Below, piece by piece: positions 16,366 through 24,839 of a stretch of 64,000 nt of DNA (position 1 is the stretch's first letter; each line of letters begins with the position of its first letter). The translations under genes and the position numbers were made by a program. The notes below the pieces were generated by a model. The model did no database searches, was not told where the DNA came from, and was given only the letters and a program-made list of their open reading frames with translations. Source of the DNA: Granulosicoccus sp947495035 (GTDB taxonomy: Bacteria; Pseudomonadota; Gammaproteobacteria; Granulosicoccales; Granulosicoccaceae); NCBI RefSeq assembly GCF_050589605.1, contig NZ_JBNGOO010000005.1. The stretch is one strand, 5' to 3'.

Positions 16366-17469
16366 TCACGCCGTGGCGCTGACCGACTCACCCTGCAGGC
16401 GATAGCTGCCGTCGAGCACGGCCTTCCACCATTCGGCGTTGGACAGATACCAGTCCAGCGTTCGGCGTATGCCTGTTTCAAAGTCGACGGCAGGTTCATA
16501 ACCGAGCTCATCCCTGATCCTTGCCGTATCGATGGCATAGCGAAAGTCGTGACCAGCGCGATCAGTGACAAAGCTGATCAGCGAGTCACAGCGCTGACCT
16601 TGCGCAGCCGGACACGCCGGGTACTGTGCTGCCAGCGCCTGATTGCTGGCAAAACGCTCATCCATCAGCTCGCAGATGAGTCTGACGATGTCGATATTGG
16701 TCCACTCGTTGACACCACCGACGTTGTAGGTTTCGCCAACAGCCCCCTTGTTCAGCACGAGTTCGATGCCACGCGCGTGATCCTCGACATACAACCAATC
16801 GCGAATGTTCTTGCCGTCACCGTAGATCGGCAGCGACTTTCCATGCAGGAGATTGATGATGATGAGCGGTATCAGTTTCTCCGGAAAATGATATGGACCG
16901 TAGTTGTTGGAGCAATTGCTGGTCGTCACGTTCAGGTCGTAGGTGTGGTGATAGGCACGCACCAGAAAATCCGAGGACGCCTTGCTGGCAGAGTAAGGTG
17001 AATTGGGTGCATAGGCAGTGCTTTCGGTAAAGGCAGGATCGTCACTGGCCAGAGAGCCATACACTTCGTCGGTGGACACATGATGAAAACGGTGCTGATC
17101 CACGGCAAGCCCTTCGATCTGCCAGACCTGTCTGGCCGCCTTCAACAGACTGTGTGTACCCAGAATGTTGGCTTCGATGAAGGCATCCGGGCCTTCGATG
17201 GAGCGATCGACATGGCTCTCTGCCGCGAAGTGCACGATGGTCGTCAGGTGCTGATCACGCAGCAAGCCCTTGATCGTATCCGTATCGTTGATGTCGCACT
17301 CCACCAATGAACAGCGCTCGGACAATACGCCTTCCAGGTTGGCCCGATTTCCGGCATAGGTGAGCGCGTCAACGATCACGATGACATCTTCCGGATAGGC
17401 CTCAAGCCAGTACCGGACAAAATTGGCGCCAATGAATCCGGCGGCGCCGGTCACCATCATGCGTCTCAT
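16366..17469 (-). CDS. rfbB: dTDP-glucose 4,6-dehydratase
   Basis: RfbB (RmlB) converts dTDP-glucose to dTDP-4-keto-6-deoxyglucose, the second step to dTDP-L-rhamnose. The 367-residue protein has the NAD motif TGAAGFIGANF near its start, HFAAESHVDRSIEGPD, the catalytic TDEVYGSL and YSASKASSD (YxxxK), and NCSNNYGPYHFPEKL. The start codon overlaps the rfbD stop (ATGA), so the two are coupled. It is the last gene of the order rfbC-rfbD-rfbB on the minus strand; rfbA is not in this cluster but at 50-51 kb. Confidence 0.96.
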   Translation of the reverse strand: MRRMMVTGAAGFIGANFVRYWLEAYPEDVIVIVDALTYAGNRANLEGVLSERCSLVECDINDTDTIKGLLRDQHLTTIVHFAAESHVDRSIEGPDAFIEANILGTHSLLKAARQVWQIEGLAVDQHRFHHVSTDEVYGSLASDDPAFTESTAYAPNSPYSASKASSDFLVRAYHHTYDLNVTTSNCSNNYGPYHFPEKLIPLIIINLLHGKSLPIYGDGKNIRDWLYVEDHARGIELVLNKGAVGETYNVGGVNEWTNIDIVRLICELMDERFASNQALAAQYPACPAAQGQRCDSLISFVTDRAGHDFRYAIDTARIRDELGYEPAVDFETGIRRTLDWYLSNAEWWKAVLDGSYRLQGESVSATA

Positions 17470-18326
17470 GTAAGCTCCTTGAGCATGGTTCGAAGATCAT
17501 TGCGCCAGTGTTCTGCACGCAGGTCGAGTGCCTGCCATGTGCGTGTCAGTTCCAGCACACTGTAATGAGGACGTGCTGCCGGTGTCGGGTATTGCTCGGT
17601 GGTCAGCGGCTTGACGGTCACCGGCCTGTCGATCAGCCCCAGAGCACGAGCCTCTTCGTGAATGGCCACCGCGAAGTCGTACCAGCCAGCCACCCCGGCT
17701 CCGGTCCAGTGCATGGTACCACTGGACCTTCTGGCCGCGGCATGCCACAAGGCAGCTGCCAGTGCCCTGGCCCAGGTGGGTGAGCCTACCTGATCGGCAA
17801 TCACCCCGACCTCACCCCGCTCGTTCATGAGACGCAGCATGGTCTTGACGAAGTTGTTCCCGTGAGACGAATACACCCAGGCGGTCCGCATGCACAGGCT
17901 GGAATCCGGCATGAGGCGGCGTAGAACCTGCTCGCCGGCAAGCTTGGTCTTGCCATAGACGCTGACCGGTGCAACCTCCGCATCCTCCACGAACGGAGCC
18001 CCATTGCCCTGCCCGAAGACAAAGTCGGTCGACACATGCAGCAGATGCGCATCGTTGGCTATCGATGCGCGTGCCAGTGATTCCACGGCACCGGCATTGA
18101 TCGCCATGGCCTGCTCCGGTTCCGATTCTGCCTTGTCAACAGCCGTATAGGCTGCGGCATTGATGATCACATCGGGCTTCAACATCGAGATGGCCGATTG
18201 CACGGCCGCATCGTCACCGATATCAAGGCGCTCGCCCAGTTCCAGAAGTTCCACATCCTCGGGAACCGTCCGCAATAGCTCCCAATGCAATTGTCCCCGG
18301 CTGCTACCGGTAATGAATGCTTTCAT
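17466..18326 (-). CDS. rfbD: dTDP-4-dehydrorhamnose reductase
   Basis: RfbD (RmlD) reduces dTDP-4-keto-L-rhamnose with NADPH, the last step to dTDP-L-rhamnose. The 286-residue protein begins with a variant nucleotide motif (ITGSSRGQLHWEL in place of GxxGQLG), and has NAAAYTAVDKAESEPEQA, STDFVFGQGN and the catalytic YGKTKLAGE. Length and motifs fit the family. It starts 18 bp after the rfbC stop and overlaps rfbB by 4 bp. Confidence 0.94.
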   Translation of the reverse strand: MKAFITGSSRGQLHWELLRTVPEDVELLELGERLDIGDDAAVQSAISMLKPDVIINAAAYTAVDKAESEPEQAMAINAGAVESLARASIANDAHLLHVSTDFVFGQGNGAPFVEDAEVAPVSVYGKTKLAGEQVLRRLMPDSSLCMRTAWVYSSHGNNFVKTMLRLMNERGEVGVIADQVGSPTWARALAAALWHAAARRSSGTMHWTGAGVAGWYDFAVAIHEEARALGLIDRPVTVKPLTTEQYPTPAARPHYSVLELTRTWQALDLRAEHWRNDLRTMLKELT

Positions 18327-18344
18327 GTCCAGACCATGTGTCAG

Positions 18345-18917
18345 TCAGGCTGCCAGTCGCCGTTCGATATCATCAAACGTATCACACTCGGCGAGCGGCA
18401 AACCCGCTGCATCCTTCGCGGCCAGCAAGGGCTCCGTACCGGCGGCAATCGGCCATTTGATACCGACCGCCGGATCGTCCCAGAGCAGGCTGCGCTCGAA
18501 CTCCGGATGGTAGTAGTCCGTACACTTGTATTGAAAGTCTGCGGACTCGGAAACCACATAGAACCCATGTGCAAAGCCTTCCGGCACCCACAACTGTCGC
18601 TTGTTGCTCTCCGACAGCATGACACCCACCCACTGCCCGAATTGCGGTGAGTTGCGGCGCATGTCCACGGCCACATCAAACACCTCTCCACGGGTTACGC
18701 GGACCAGCTTGCCCTGCGGATGCCTGACCTGATAATGCAAGCCTCGCAGCACACCCTGCGACGAACGGCTGTGATTATCCTGGACAAAATTGCCCGGCAA
18801 ACCGCTCTTTTCGAAGTCCTGCCGGTTCCAGGACTCCAGAAAGAAGCCCCTGTCGTCTCCGAAAACGCTCGGTTCCAGAATCTTGACAGACTCCAGCGCT
18901 GTGTCGATGATTTGCAT
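18345..18917 (-). CDS. rfbC: dTDP-4-dehydrorhamnose 3,5-epimerase
   Basis: RfbC (RmlC) epimerises C3 and C5 of dTDP-4-keto-6-deoxyglucose. I place the start at ATG 18917 (MQIIDTALESVKILEP), giving 190 residues; the frame extends to 18971 but the first 18 codons are not family-like. Visible motifs are PSVFGDDRGFFLESW, QDNHSRSSQGVLRGLHYQ with the catalytic histidine, and VDMRRNSPQFGQW, all in a cupin fold. It is the first rfb gene of this operon. A flavoprotein gene lies 137 bp upstream on the same strand. Confidence 0.94.
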   Translation of the reverse strand: MQIIDTALESVKILEPSVFGDDRGFFLESWNRQDFEKSGLPGNFVQDNHSRSSQGVLRGLHYQVRHPQGKLVRVTRGEVFDVAVDMRRNSPQFGQWVGVMLSESNKRQLWVPEGFAHGFYVVSESADFQYKCTDYYHPEFERSLLWDDPAVGIKWPIAAGTEPLLAAKDAAGLPLAECDTFDDIERRLAA

Positions 18918-19053
18918 ACCGGTACTTGAGTAGCCCACTTGAAACCCGGTAAGAAGCACGAGGCGGGCCATTTCCCGGACCGGCGTCGCCCCCTGCAGTC
19001 AGCCAATGCCGTTCTGACGTCCATGCTCATCACGAGCGCCAGAACTCGGGCAA

Positions 19054-21510
19054 TCAGCGCATGCGCGATCCATCCGGATCGTAGGCGGCTCTGAGACTGG
19101 CGCTGGCAGCGTGGCGCTGACCACCGACATCGATCTGCCACTGCTGACCGGCCAGCCAGTCGGCAGTGATCGCCTCGTCACTCCTGACATAACCCAGACC
19201 TACAGAGGCACCCAGTGTGTGACCGTAATTGCCGGAGCTCAGATAGCCCACACATACCCCATCGGCCAGAATGGGCTCATGGTGATAGAACATAGGTTCC
19301 GGATCCTGCAGTACGAACTGCACCAGACGCTTGTTCAGATGCGACCGGCTTTCCTTCTGTCGAGCTATCGCCTCATGACCGATGAACGGCACCGACTTGT
19401 CCATGGCGCAGACGAAGCCGACTCCCGCTTCCAGCGGTGTATCCTCGTCAGCCACATCATGGCCGAAATGCAGAAACTTCTTCTCGATGCGGCAACTGTC
19501 GAGGGCATGCAGACCAGCCAGCTTCAGCCCGTGAGCCTGCCCCGCTTCCAGCAGACGGTCGAAGGTCGGCATGGCCATCTCCGCCGGCAGACACAGCTCC
19601 CAACCCAGCTCGCCGACAAAGGACACACGGGTAACCCGTATGGGGGCATAGCCGAGCTCTCCCGGCACACTGCGGCCGAATGGGAATGCCTCGTTGGACA
19701 GATCCATGCGCAGCAGCGGCTCCAGCATCGCTCGACTATCGGGCCCCATGATGCCGAACACCGCATACTGGCTGGTGACATCCGTAACCGTGCAGAAGTC
19801 ATCGGGCCCGATATGCGTTCGTAACCAGTGCAGGTCCTTGTGGGTGGTTGCCGCACCACTGATGACCAGGTATTCGTTTTCCGACTGCCGTGTCACCGTC
19901 AGATCGGCCTCGATGCCACCGCGCTCGTTCAGCCAGTGCGTATAGACAATCCTGTCTGCCGACACATCGATGTCAGCCGTACAGATCCGTTGCAGTACCC
20001 GCGTCGCGTCGCGTCCCTGTACGAGGTATTTGGAGAAACTGGACTGGTCGAACAAGGCTACACGTTCGCGTGCGGCTGCGTGCTCGCTAGCGGAGTGCTC
20101 GAACCAGTTCTGTCGACCAAAACTGTACTGGTATCTCGGCTCGACCCCGGCAGGTGCGAACCAGTTGGGCCTCTCCCAACCGGCAACCTGACCAAAGCAG
20201 GCATTGTGCTCCTGCAGACGCTGATGGATTGGCGACAGACGAACGTTGCGACCGGTCTCGAACTGCCTGAATGGATAGTGATTGGCGTACAGAAGGCCCA
20301 GTGACTCTTCGGCACGTTCGGCGGCAAATGCCTGTGTACCCATGAACGGATACATGCGGCGGATGTCGTTACCCCAGAGATCCAGCGGGCTGTGGCCCTT
20401 GTGCATCCATTCCGCGCAGACCTTGCCCAAACCACCCGAGCTCTGAATGCCCACCGAATTGAGTCCTGCCGCGACGAAGTAGCCTCGCAGCTCCGGCGCC
20501 TCTCCCACATGGAACTGGTCGTCCGGGGTAAAGGATTCGGGGCCGCAGAAAAAGCTGCGCCAGCCTACATCCGCCAGCATGGGTACGCGAACCATCGCAT
20601 CTTCCAGAACCGGCATCAGCTGCTCTTCCATATGACCCGGCAGCTCATCGAAACTGAAATCTGCCGGGATACCGGCTTGTCCCCAGGCGACTGCCTTCTT
20701 CTCGAAGGCCCCGACCAGCAGACCACCGGCATCCTCCTTGATATAGACACATTTGTCATGGTCACGAAGGATGGGAAGATCAGGCGTTACCAGCTCGTGC
20801 TTTTCGGTGACCGCGTAGTAATGTTCACAGGCATGCAGCGGAATGTTGACCCCGCTCATGCGGCCCAGTTCACGCGCCCACATGCCACCGCAGTTGACAA
20901 CAAAATCGGTGGCGATCGTGCCCTGCCCGGTTCGCACGCCCGTGACCTTGCCATTGTCTGCCAGCACCTCGTCGACCCGGATTCCTTCGAGGCAAAGAGC
21001 ACCACGCTGGCGAGCGCCCTTGATGAAGGCATTGGTTATCTCGATGGGATTTCCCTTGCCGTCATGTTCGACAAAGGTGCCGCCGATCAGGCTGTCCGTG
21101 TCAATCAGGGGGAACAAGGCCTTGATCTCCTCCGGAGTGACCGTGTCTACCCTGGTGACGCCAAAGGCGTTGTTCATCGCCGCGACACGCCGCAATTCTT
21201 CCCAGCGATCCGTACTGTGGGCAATGCTCAGACTGCCGACCTGACGAAACCCCGTGGACTGACCTGTCTCCTCCTCCAGATCCTGCAGCAGGCGCATCGA
21301 ATATTCGGTCAGTCGGGCATGACTCTCGTTGGCGCGGACCGTCCCTATCAGGCCGGCAGCATGCCAGGTGGTACCACAGGCAAACTGCTTGCGTTCCAAC
21401 AGAACAACATCCTGCCAGCCAAGCCTGGCAAGATGATACGCCACACTGGCGCCTGTGACGCCACCGCCGATGATCACGGCGCTCGCTTGGCTTGGCAGAG
21501 TATCTGTCAC
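19054..21510 (-). CDS. Dimethylglycine/sarcosine dehydrogenase-like flavoprotein with GcvT domain
   Basis: This 818-residue protein combines an N-terminal DAO-type FAD domain (IIGGGVTGASVAYHLARLG, then GTTWHAAGLIG, where the histidine corresponds to the covalent FAD site of dimethylglycine dehydrogenase) with a DUF/FAO middle segment and a C-terminal GcvT-like aminomethyltransferase domain (FDQSSFSKYLVQGRDA, ISGAATTHKDLHWL, GELGWELCLPAE, GLHALDSCRIEKKF). Such enzymes demethylate N-methylated glycines, betaine breakdown products or related osmolytes and pass the C1 unit to tetrahydrofolate. The exact substrate cannot be set. No glycine-betaine transport or other C1 genes are next to it. Confidence 0.88.
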   Translation of the reverse strand: MTDTLPSQASAVIIGGGVTGASVAYHLARLGWQDVVLLERKQFACGTTWHAAGLIGTVRANESHARLTEYSMRLLQDLEEETGQSTGFRQVGSLSIAHSTDRWEELRRVAAMNNAFGVTRVDTVTPEEIKALFPLIDTDSLIGGTFVEHDGKGNPIEITNAFIKGARQRGALCLEGIRVDEVLADNGKVTGVRTGQGTIATDFVVNCGGMWARELGRMSGVNIPLHACEHYYAVTEKHELVTPDLPILRDHDKCVYIKEDAGGLLVGAFEKKAVAWGQAGIPADFSFDELPGHMEEQLMPVLEDAMVRVPMLADVGWRSFFCGPESFTPDDQFHVGEAPELRGYFVAAGLNSVGIQSSGGLGKVCAEWMHKGHSPLDLWGNDIRRMYPFMGTQAFAAERAEESLGLLYANHYPFRQFETGRNVRLSPIHQRLQEHNACFGQVAGWERPNWFAPAGVEPRYQYSFGRQNWFEHSASEHAAARERVALFDQSSFSKYLVQGRDATRVLQRICTADIDVSADRIVYTHWLNERGGIEADLTVTRQSENEYLVISGAATTHKDLHWLRTHIGPDDFCTVTDVTSQYAVFGIMGPDSRAMLEPLLRMDLSNEAFPFGRSVPGELGYAPIRVTRVSFVGELGWELCLPAEMAMPTFDRLLEAGQAHGLKLAGLHALDSCRIEKKFLHFGHDVADEDTPLEAGVGFVCAMDKSVPFIGHEAIARQKESRSHLNKRLVQFVLQDPEPMFYHHEPILADGVCVGYLSSGNYGHTLGASVGLGYVRSDEAITADWLAGQQWQIDVGGQRHAASASLRAAYDPDGSRMR

Positions 21511-21616
21511 GATCTGTTACCTCGGTTGCGTGAACGGTCTTGAGACCACAAACCTCACTTGTAACAGAGTCGGACGCGCGCTTCTACCTTCAGTGCAATA
21601 CAAGGGATGGATCCAG

Positions 21617-22129
21617 TCAGAAATGTCTGTCCAGACCCTTGATCATCGGACAGATCATCCTGAACACCTGCGTGAAATCGGCTGGCTTCTGCTGCATCCA
21701 CTGCTCCAGCTCCTGCAGACCGAGCCAGCGGCCGTCCTCGATTTCCTCAGCCTGCAGCACCAGCGCCTGATCGGATCGCACGGCATAGACTTCGGTGAAT
21801 TCGAAGCCGTTACGCTCTTCCGGTCGCAAACGGCCTATGGAATGCAGATTTTCCACCGCAATCCTGACACCCAACTCTTCATGCAGCTCGCGCACCGCAC
21901 AGGCTTCGTAGGACTCACCGCTATCGACATGCCCGGCGGCACTGGTATCCCACAAGCCGGCCGCCACATCCTTGAAGCGGCTGCGCAACTGCACGAACAG
22001 CTGACCTCTGGAATTGAACAGGGCAATGTGTGCGGATCGATGCAGATGCCCCTCGCGATGGATCCGGTCACGCGGGGCGCGCCCGATCACCGTATCCGTG
22101 TCGTCCACGATATCCAGCCATTCAGTCAT
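21617..22129 (-). CDS. NUDIX hydrolase (YfcD/IPP-isomerase-like)
   Basis: The 170-residue protein has a full NUDIX box starting at GHVDSGESYEACAVRELHEE and continuing LGV, with the catalytic glutamates in RELHEE. The N-terminal segment (MTEWLDIVDDTDTVIGRAPR, then HLHRSAHIALFNSRGQLFVQLRS) resembles the YfcD and isopentenyl-diphosphate-isomerase-like branch rather than MutT. The substrate is probably a nucleoside diphosphate derivative, but it cannot be named. It starts 39 bp downstream of the RAYT gene on the same strand. Confidence 0.9.
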   Translation of the reverse strand: MTEWLDIVDDTDTVIGRAPRDRIHREGHLHRSAHIALFNSRGQLFVQLRSRFKDVAAGLWDTSAAGHVDSGESYEACAVRELHEELGVRIAVENLHSIGRLRPEERNGFEFTEVYAVRSDQALVLQAEEIEDGRWLGLQELEQWMQQKPADFTQVFRMICPMIKGLDRHF

Positions 22130-22168
22130 GGCTGGATATCAGCAGGCAAGGCACCCTGAAACAGACGA

Positions 22169-23119
22169 TCAATCGCCCGATCGCAGCAGTCGCTGAAGCT
22201 TGCGTACATGTTTCTGCAACTCGGCGTCATCATTGAGCCGATCTCGAAAGTAACGCTGATTGCGACTCATGGTGGTCAGGTCACGATTGAACCGGTCGGC
22301 CATTGCCGTCAGGCTGGCAACTTCCAGCTCCATCGCAAGGTAGGTAATGGTCTGCCGGATTCGGCTTTCATGCCGGGCGCGACTCTCGCTCTTCAGCTGG
22401 GCCTCCTTGATGTTCTCTTCCTTGCAGACTCGTTTCACGAGCTGGTTGAGCGTCATCAATGGTGGTTTGACCTTGACCGGCTTGAGTGCCTTCTTGGCAA
22501 ATTTTGCGTTACCCAGCAGACGTCCGCCATCGGTACCTCGCATCAGATCGACTCGCTCACCCTCGTCCCGACCCGCATCCACGAATTTTGCAAATGCCTT
22601 GCGTGAAGCCTTGTCGGTCTTGCCAAACGTCGACAACACCGTGGACGTGGTCAACCAGGCTGGCTGCTTGTCCGCATCCAGGTACGCGGCATGGCTGGTC
22701 CATTTGGCAGCCTCGGCAGATTTTGCCTTTGCATTGCGTACAGGGTTGTTGTGAATGTAACGCACAAGATCGTTGAGATAGTCATCCGGGTCGATCAGGA
22801 TTGCCTTGTAACGCCCCTGAAACAACGCCCCTTCTCTCTTGTGATGCTTATTGAAATATCGCGTATAGCGGAAAGACAGGTTCTGCATCACCTTGGACAG
22901 GGGTGCATCGCTGACCTGTATTGCCATCTGCACATGGTTCCTTGCCCAACAGTAGGCGTGCAAGGTGTGCCCGAAGCGCTGAGCGCCTTCCTCCACCAGA
23001 GATTCCCACGCGCGGCGATCAGCGACCGTCTTGAATATCGGTTGCTGGTCGAGCCCTGTGAGAGTCACATGGTAGACGGCTCCTGAGAAGTGAATCCTGG
23101 GTTTTCTGGCCATTGTCAA
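22169..23119 (-). CDS. RAYT/REP-associated tyrosine transposase (Y1 family) with altered HUH motif
   Basis: The 316-residue protein has the Y1-transposase pattern: MARKPRIHFSGAVYHVT, HAYCWARNH, then LSFRYTRYFNKHHKREGALF with the candidate catalytic Tyr, GRYKAILID and YIHNNPVRNAK. The metal-binding HUH motif, normally HVH or HYH after the NH, reads NHVQ here, so one metal ligand is replaced by glutamine. The C-terminal part (LNQLVKRVCKEENIKEAQL, then SLTAMADRFNRDLTTMSRNQ) is a DnaA-C-like helix-turn-helix found in one RAYT branch. Such proteins are single-copy domesticated enzymes acting on REP hairpins. No REP array was seen beside it. A start at ATG 23113 is equally possible. Confidence 0.85.
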   Translation of the reverse strand: MTMARKPRIHFSGAVYHVTLTGLDQQPIFKTVADRRAWESLVEEGAQRFGHTLHAYCWARNHVQMAIQVSDAPLSKVMQNLSFRYTRYFNKHHKREGALFQGRYKAILIDPDDYLNDLVRYIHNNPVRNAKAKSAEAAKWTSHAAYLDADKQPAWLTTSTVLSTFGKTDKASRKAFAKFVDAGRDEGERVDLMRGTDGGRLLGNAKFAKKALKPVKVKPPLMTLNQLVKRVCKEENIKEAQLKSESRARHESRIRQTITYLAMELEVASLTAMADRFNRDLTTMSRNQRYFRDRLNDDAELQKHVRKLQRLLRSGD

Positions 23120-23495
23120 TTGAAGTGTTGGTTTATCATGCGAGCGGTGACGAGTATCAATCTAACATCCTGATGACACTCGTGAATCTTTTGAGACGTT
23201 AATCGAGAATACTCTTCAGGGCCATCAATTGTATTTAGAATATGTGTCATACATTGTATCCGGCTGAACTTATCCATACTGCCAAATGCATCTTGCGTTT
23301 CGACCCTGTAGAAAAACCGTTCCTTGTAAAGTACGCTCGTTGGACGTCAATGTCTTACACTATGATGTCACTGTTGGCATATTCAAGCTGACAGGGGAAT
23401 TGTCATCTGCAATCGACTCTGCCTCGACAGCCTGACTCTACCTGTAACCAAACCACGACCGGGACTGACATTCTGATCCTGGCAGGAGCATCACC
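23120..23495. other. 376-bp intergenic stretch between RAYT and dgt
   Basis: No gene or RNA was recognised. It is visibly AT-richer than its surroundings and must hold the divergent promoters. An 11-base near-palindrome (ATACATTGTAT, 23252-23262) is present; no REP-like hairpin with a GTAG or GGAG tetranucleotide was found. Confidence 0.5.
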
Positions 23496-24806
23496 TTGAG
23501 CGTCTGGCTAGCACGACGATCAGAATACCAGAGCCACCCGGGGCGTGGATTCAATAGTACCCGAGAAGATAGCCAGTATCAGCGTGATCGGGCGCGAATC
23601 ATTCACAGCGCATCGTTCCGCAGCCTGCAATCCAAGACCCAGGTACTGGGTCTGGGCGAAAGCGATTTCTACCGAACTCGTCTCACGCATTCCCTCGAGG
23701 TGGCACAGGTCGGCTCCGGGATCTGCGAATGGCTGCGAGATCAACCGGAAAACGCAGCCCATGAGCCTCTGATCCCCTCTTTCAGCCTCATCGAGGCAAT
23801 CTGCCTGGCCCACGATATCGGACACTCGCCCTTCGGACACGGTGGTGAAGTCGCGATGAACACCATGATGCGCGATCATGGCGGCTTCGAAGCCAATGGT
23901 CAGACTTTGCGTATCATCGCCCGTCTGGGAGAATACTCCCCTGACACCGGACTCGACCTGACTCGCCGCTCCATGCTGGGGACCATCAAGTACCCCACGA
24001 CTTATTCCGAGGTATGCAACTACGTCCCCGTCGAGCCGGACAACCCACTGAACATCGACCACTGGGCCCCTCCGAAATGCATCTATGACTCCGAGCGCGA
24101 TGTTCTCGAATGGCTGCTGGAGCCGTTTTCGCAAGCGGATCGCGACAGATTTCTGACGACCGTACCCTCTCCCCGGGGACACGGCCGGACACGCTACAAG
24201 TCACTGGATACCAGCATCATGGAACTGGCGGATGATATCGCCTACGGGGTACACGACCTGGAAGATGCGCTGGCTCTGGGTCTGGTGGACCGAGATGTCT
24301 GGATGGAACAAGTCTCGGCGACGCTGATGGGATGGCCGGAAAACCCGATCAATCGGCATATGGACGAATTCAATCGCCTGCTGTTCAGCGCATCGGCGAA
24401 GGATCGCAAGCATGCCATCAGCCGATTCGTGGGCTACCTCATCCGCAGTATCGTCATACACGAGCAGGAAGAGTTCGATGCCCCCTTGCTGAAACTACAG
24501 ACGGTCATGGAACCTCTCGCCTACCGGATACTCAGACTGATCAAGGACTTTGTCATGAGTCATGTGATATTTCGTCCCGAATTGCAGATGCTGCAATACA
24601 AGGGGCAGCGGGTGATCGTGCGCCTGTTCGAAATATTTGCCGCCAATCCGGAGCGACTGCTCCCCATACCGGTATTCGCACAGTATGAGCAGGTTGGTCG
24701 CCGGGCCATCGCCGACTACCTGTCCAGCATGACCGATGTGTCAGCCGGCAAGCTGTATCACAAGCTGCTGAGCCCGACCTCCGGTTCGATTTTCGACAGG
24801 CCATGA
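23496..24806 (+). CDS. dgt: dGTP triphosphohydrolase-like HD-domain protein
   Basis: The enzyme hydrolyses dGTP (possibly other dNTPs) to the nucleoside and triphosphate. The start is TTG 23496, with AGGAG at a proper distance; the first residues MSVWLARRSEYQ are family-like. The HD metal site is visible as RLTHSLEVAQ followed by LAHDIGHSPFGHGGE, with a later D in DIAYGVHDLEDA. The 436-residue form is shorter than E. coli Dgt (505) and resembles the branch described as antiphage dGTPases that deplete dGTP during infection. It is a single gene convergent with the large DUF3683 gene; no other defence gene is adjacent. Confidence 0.9.
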   Translation: MSVWLARRSEYQSHPGRGFNSTREDSQYQRDRARIIHSASFRSLQSKTQVLGLGESDFYRTRLTHSLEVAQVGSGICEWLRDQPENAAHEPLIPSFSLIEAICLAHDIGHSPFGHGGEVAMNTMMRDHGGFEANGQTLRIIARLGEYSPDTGLDLTRRSMLGTIKYPTTYSEVCNYVPVEPDNPLNIDHWAPPKCIYDSERDVLEWLLEPFSQADRDRFLTTVPSPRGHGRTRYKSLDTSIMELADDIAYGVHDLEDALALGLVDRDVWMEQVSATLMGWPENPINRHMDEFNRLLFSASAKDRKHAISRFVGYLIRSIVIHEQEEFDAPLLKLQTVMEPLAYRILRLIKDFVMSHVIFRPELQMLQYKGQRVIVRLFEIFAANPERLLPIPVFAQYEQVGRRAIADYLSSMTDVSAGKLYHKLLSPTSGSIFDRP

Positions 24807-24839
24807 TCCACCGACACCGGCAGACCATGGCCTGACGGC

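Noticed and set aside
20392..21543. 383-codon plus-strand frame
   Set aside because: Antisense shadow of the dimethylglycine-dehydrogenase-like gene.
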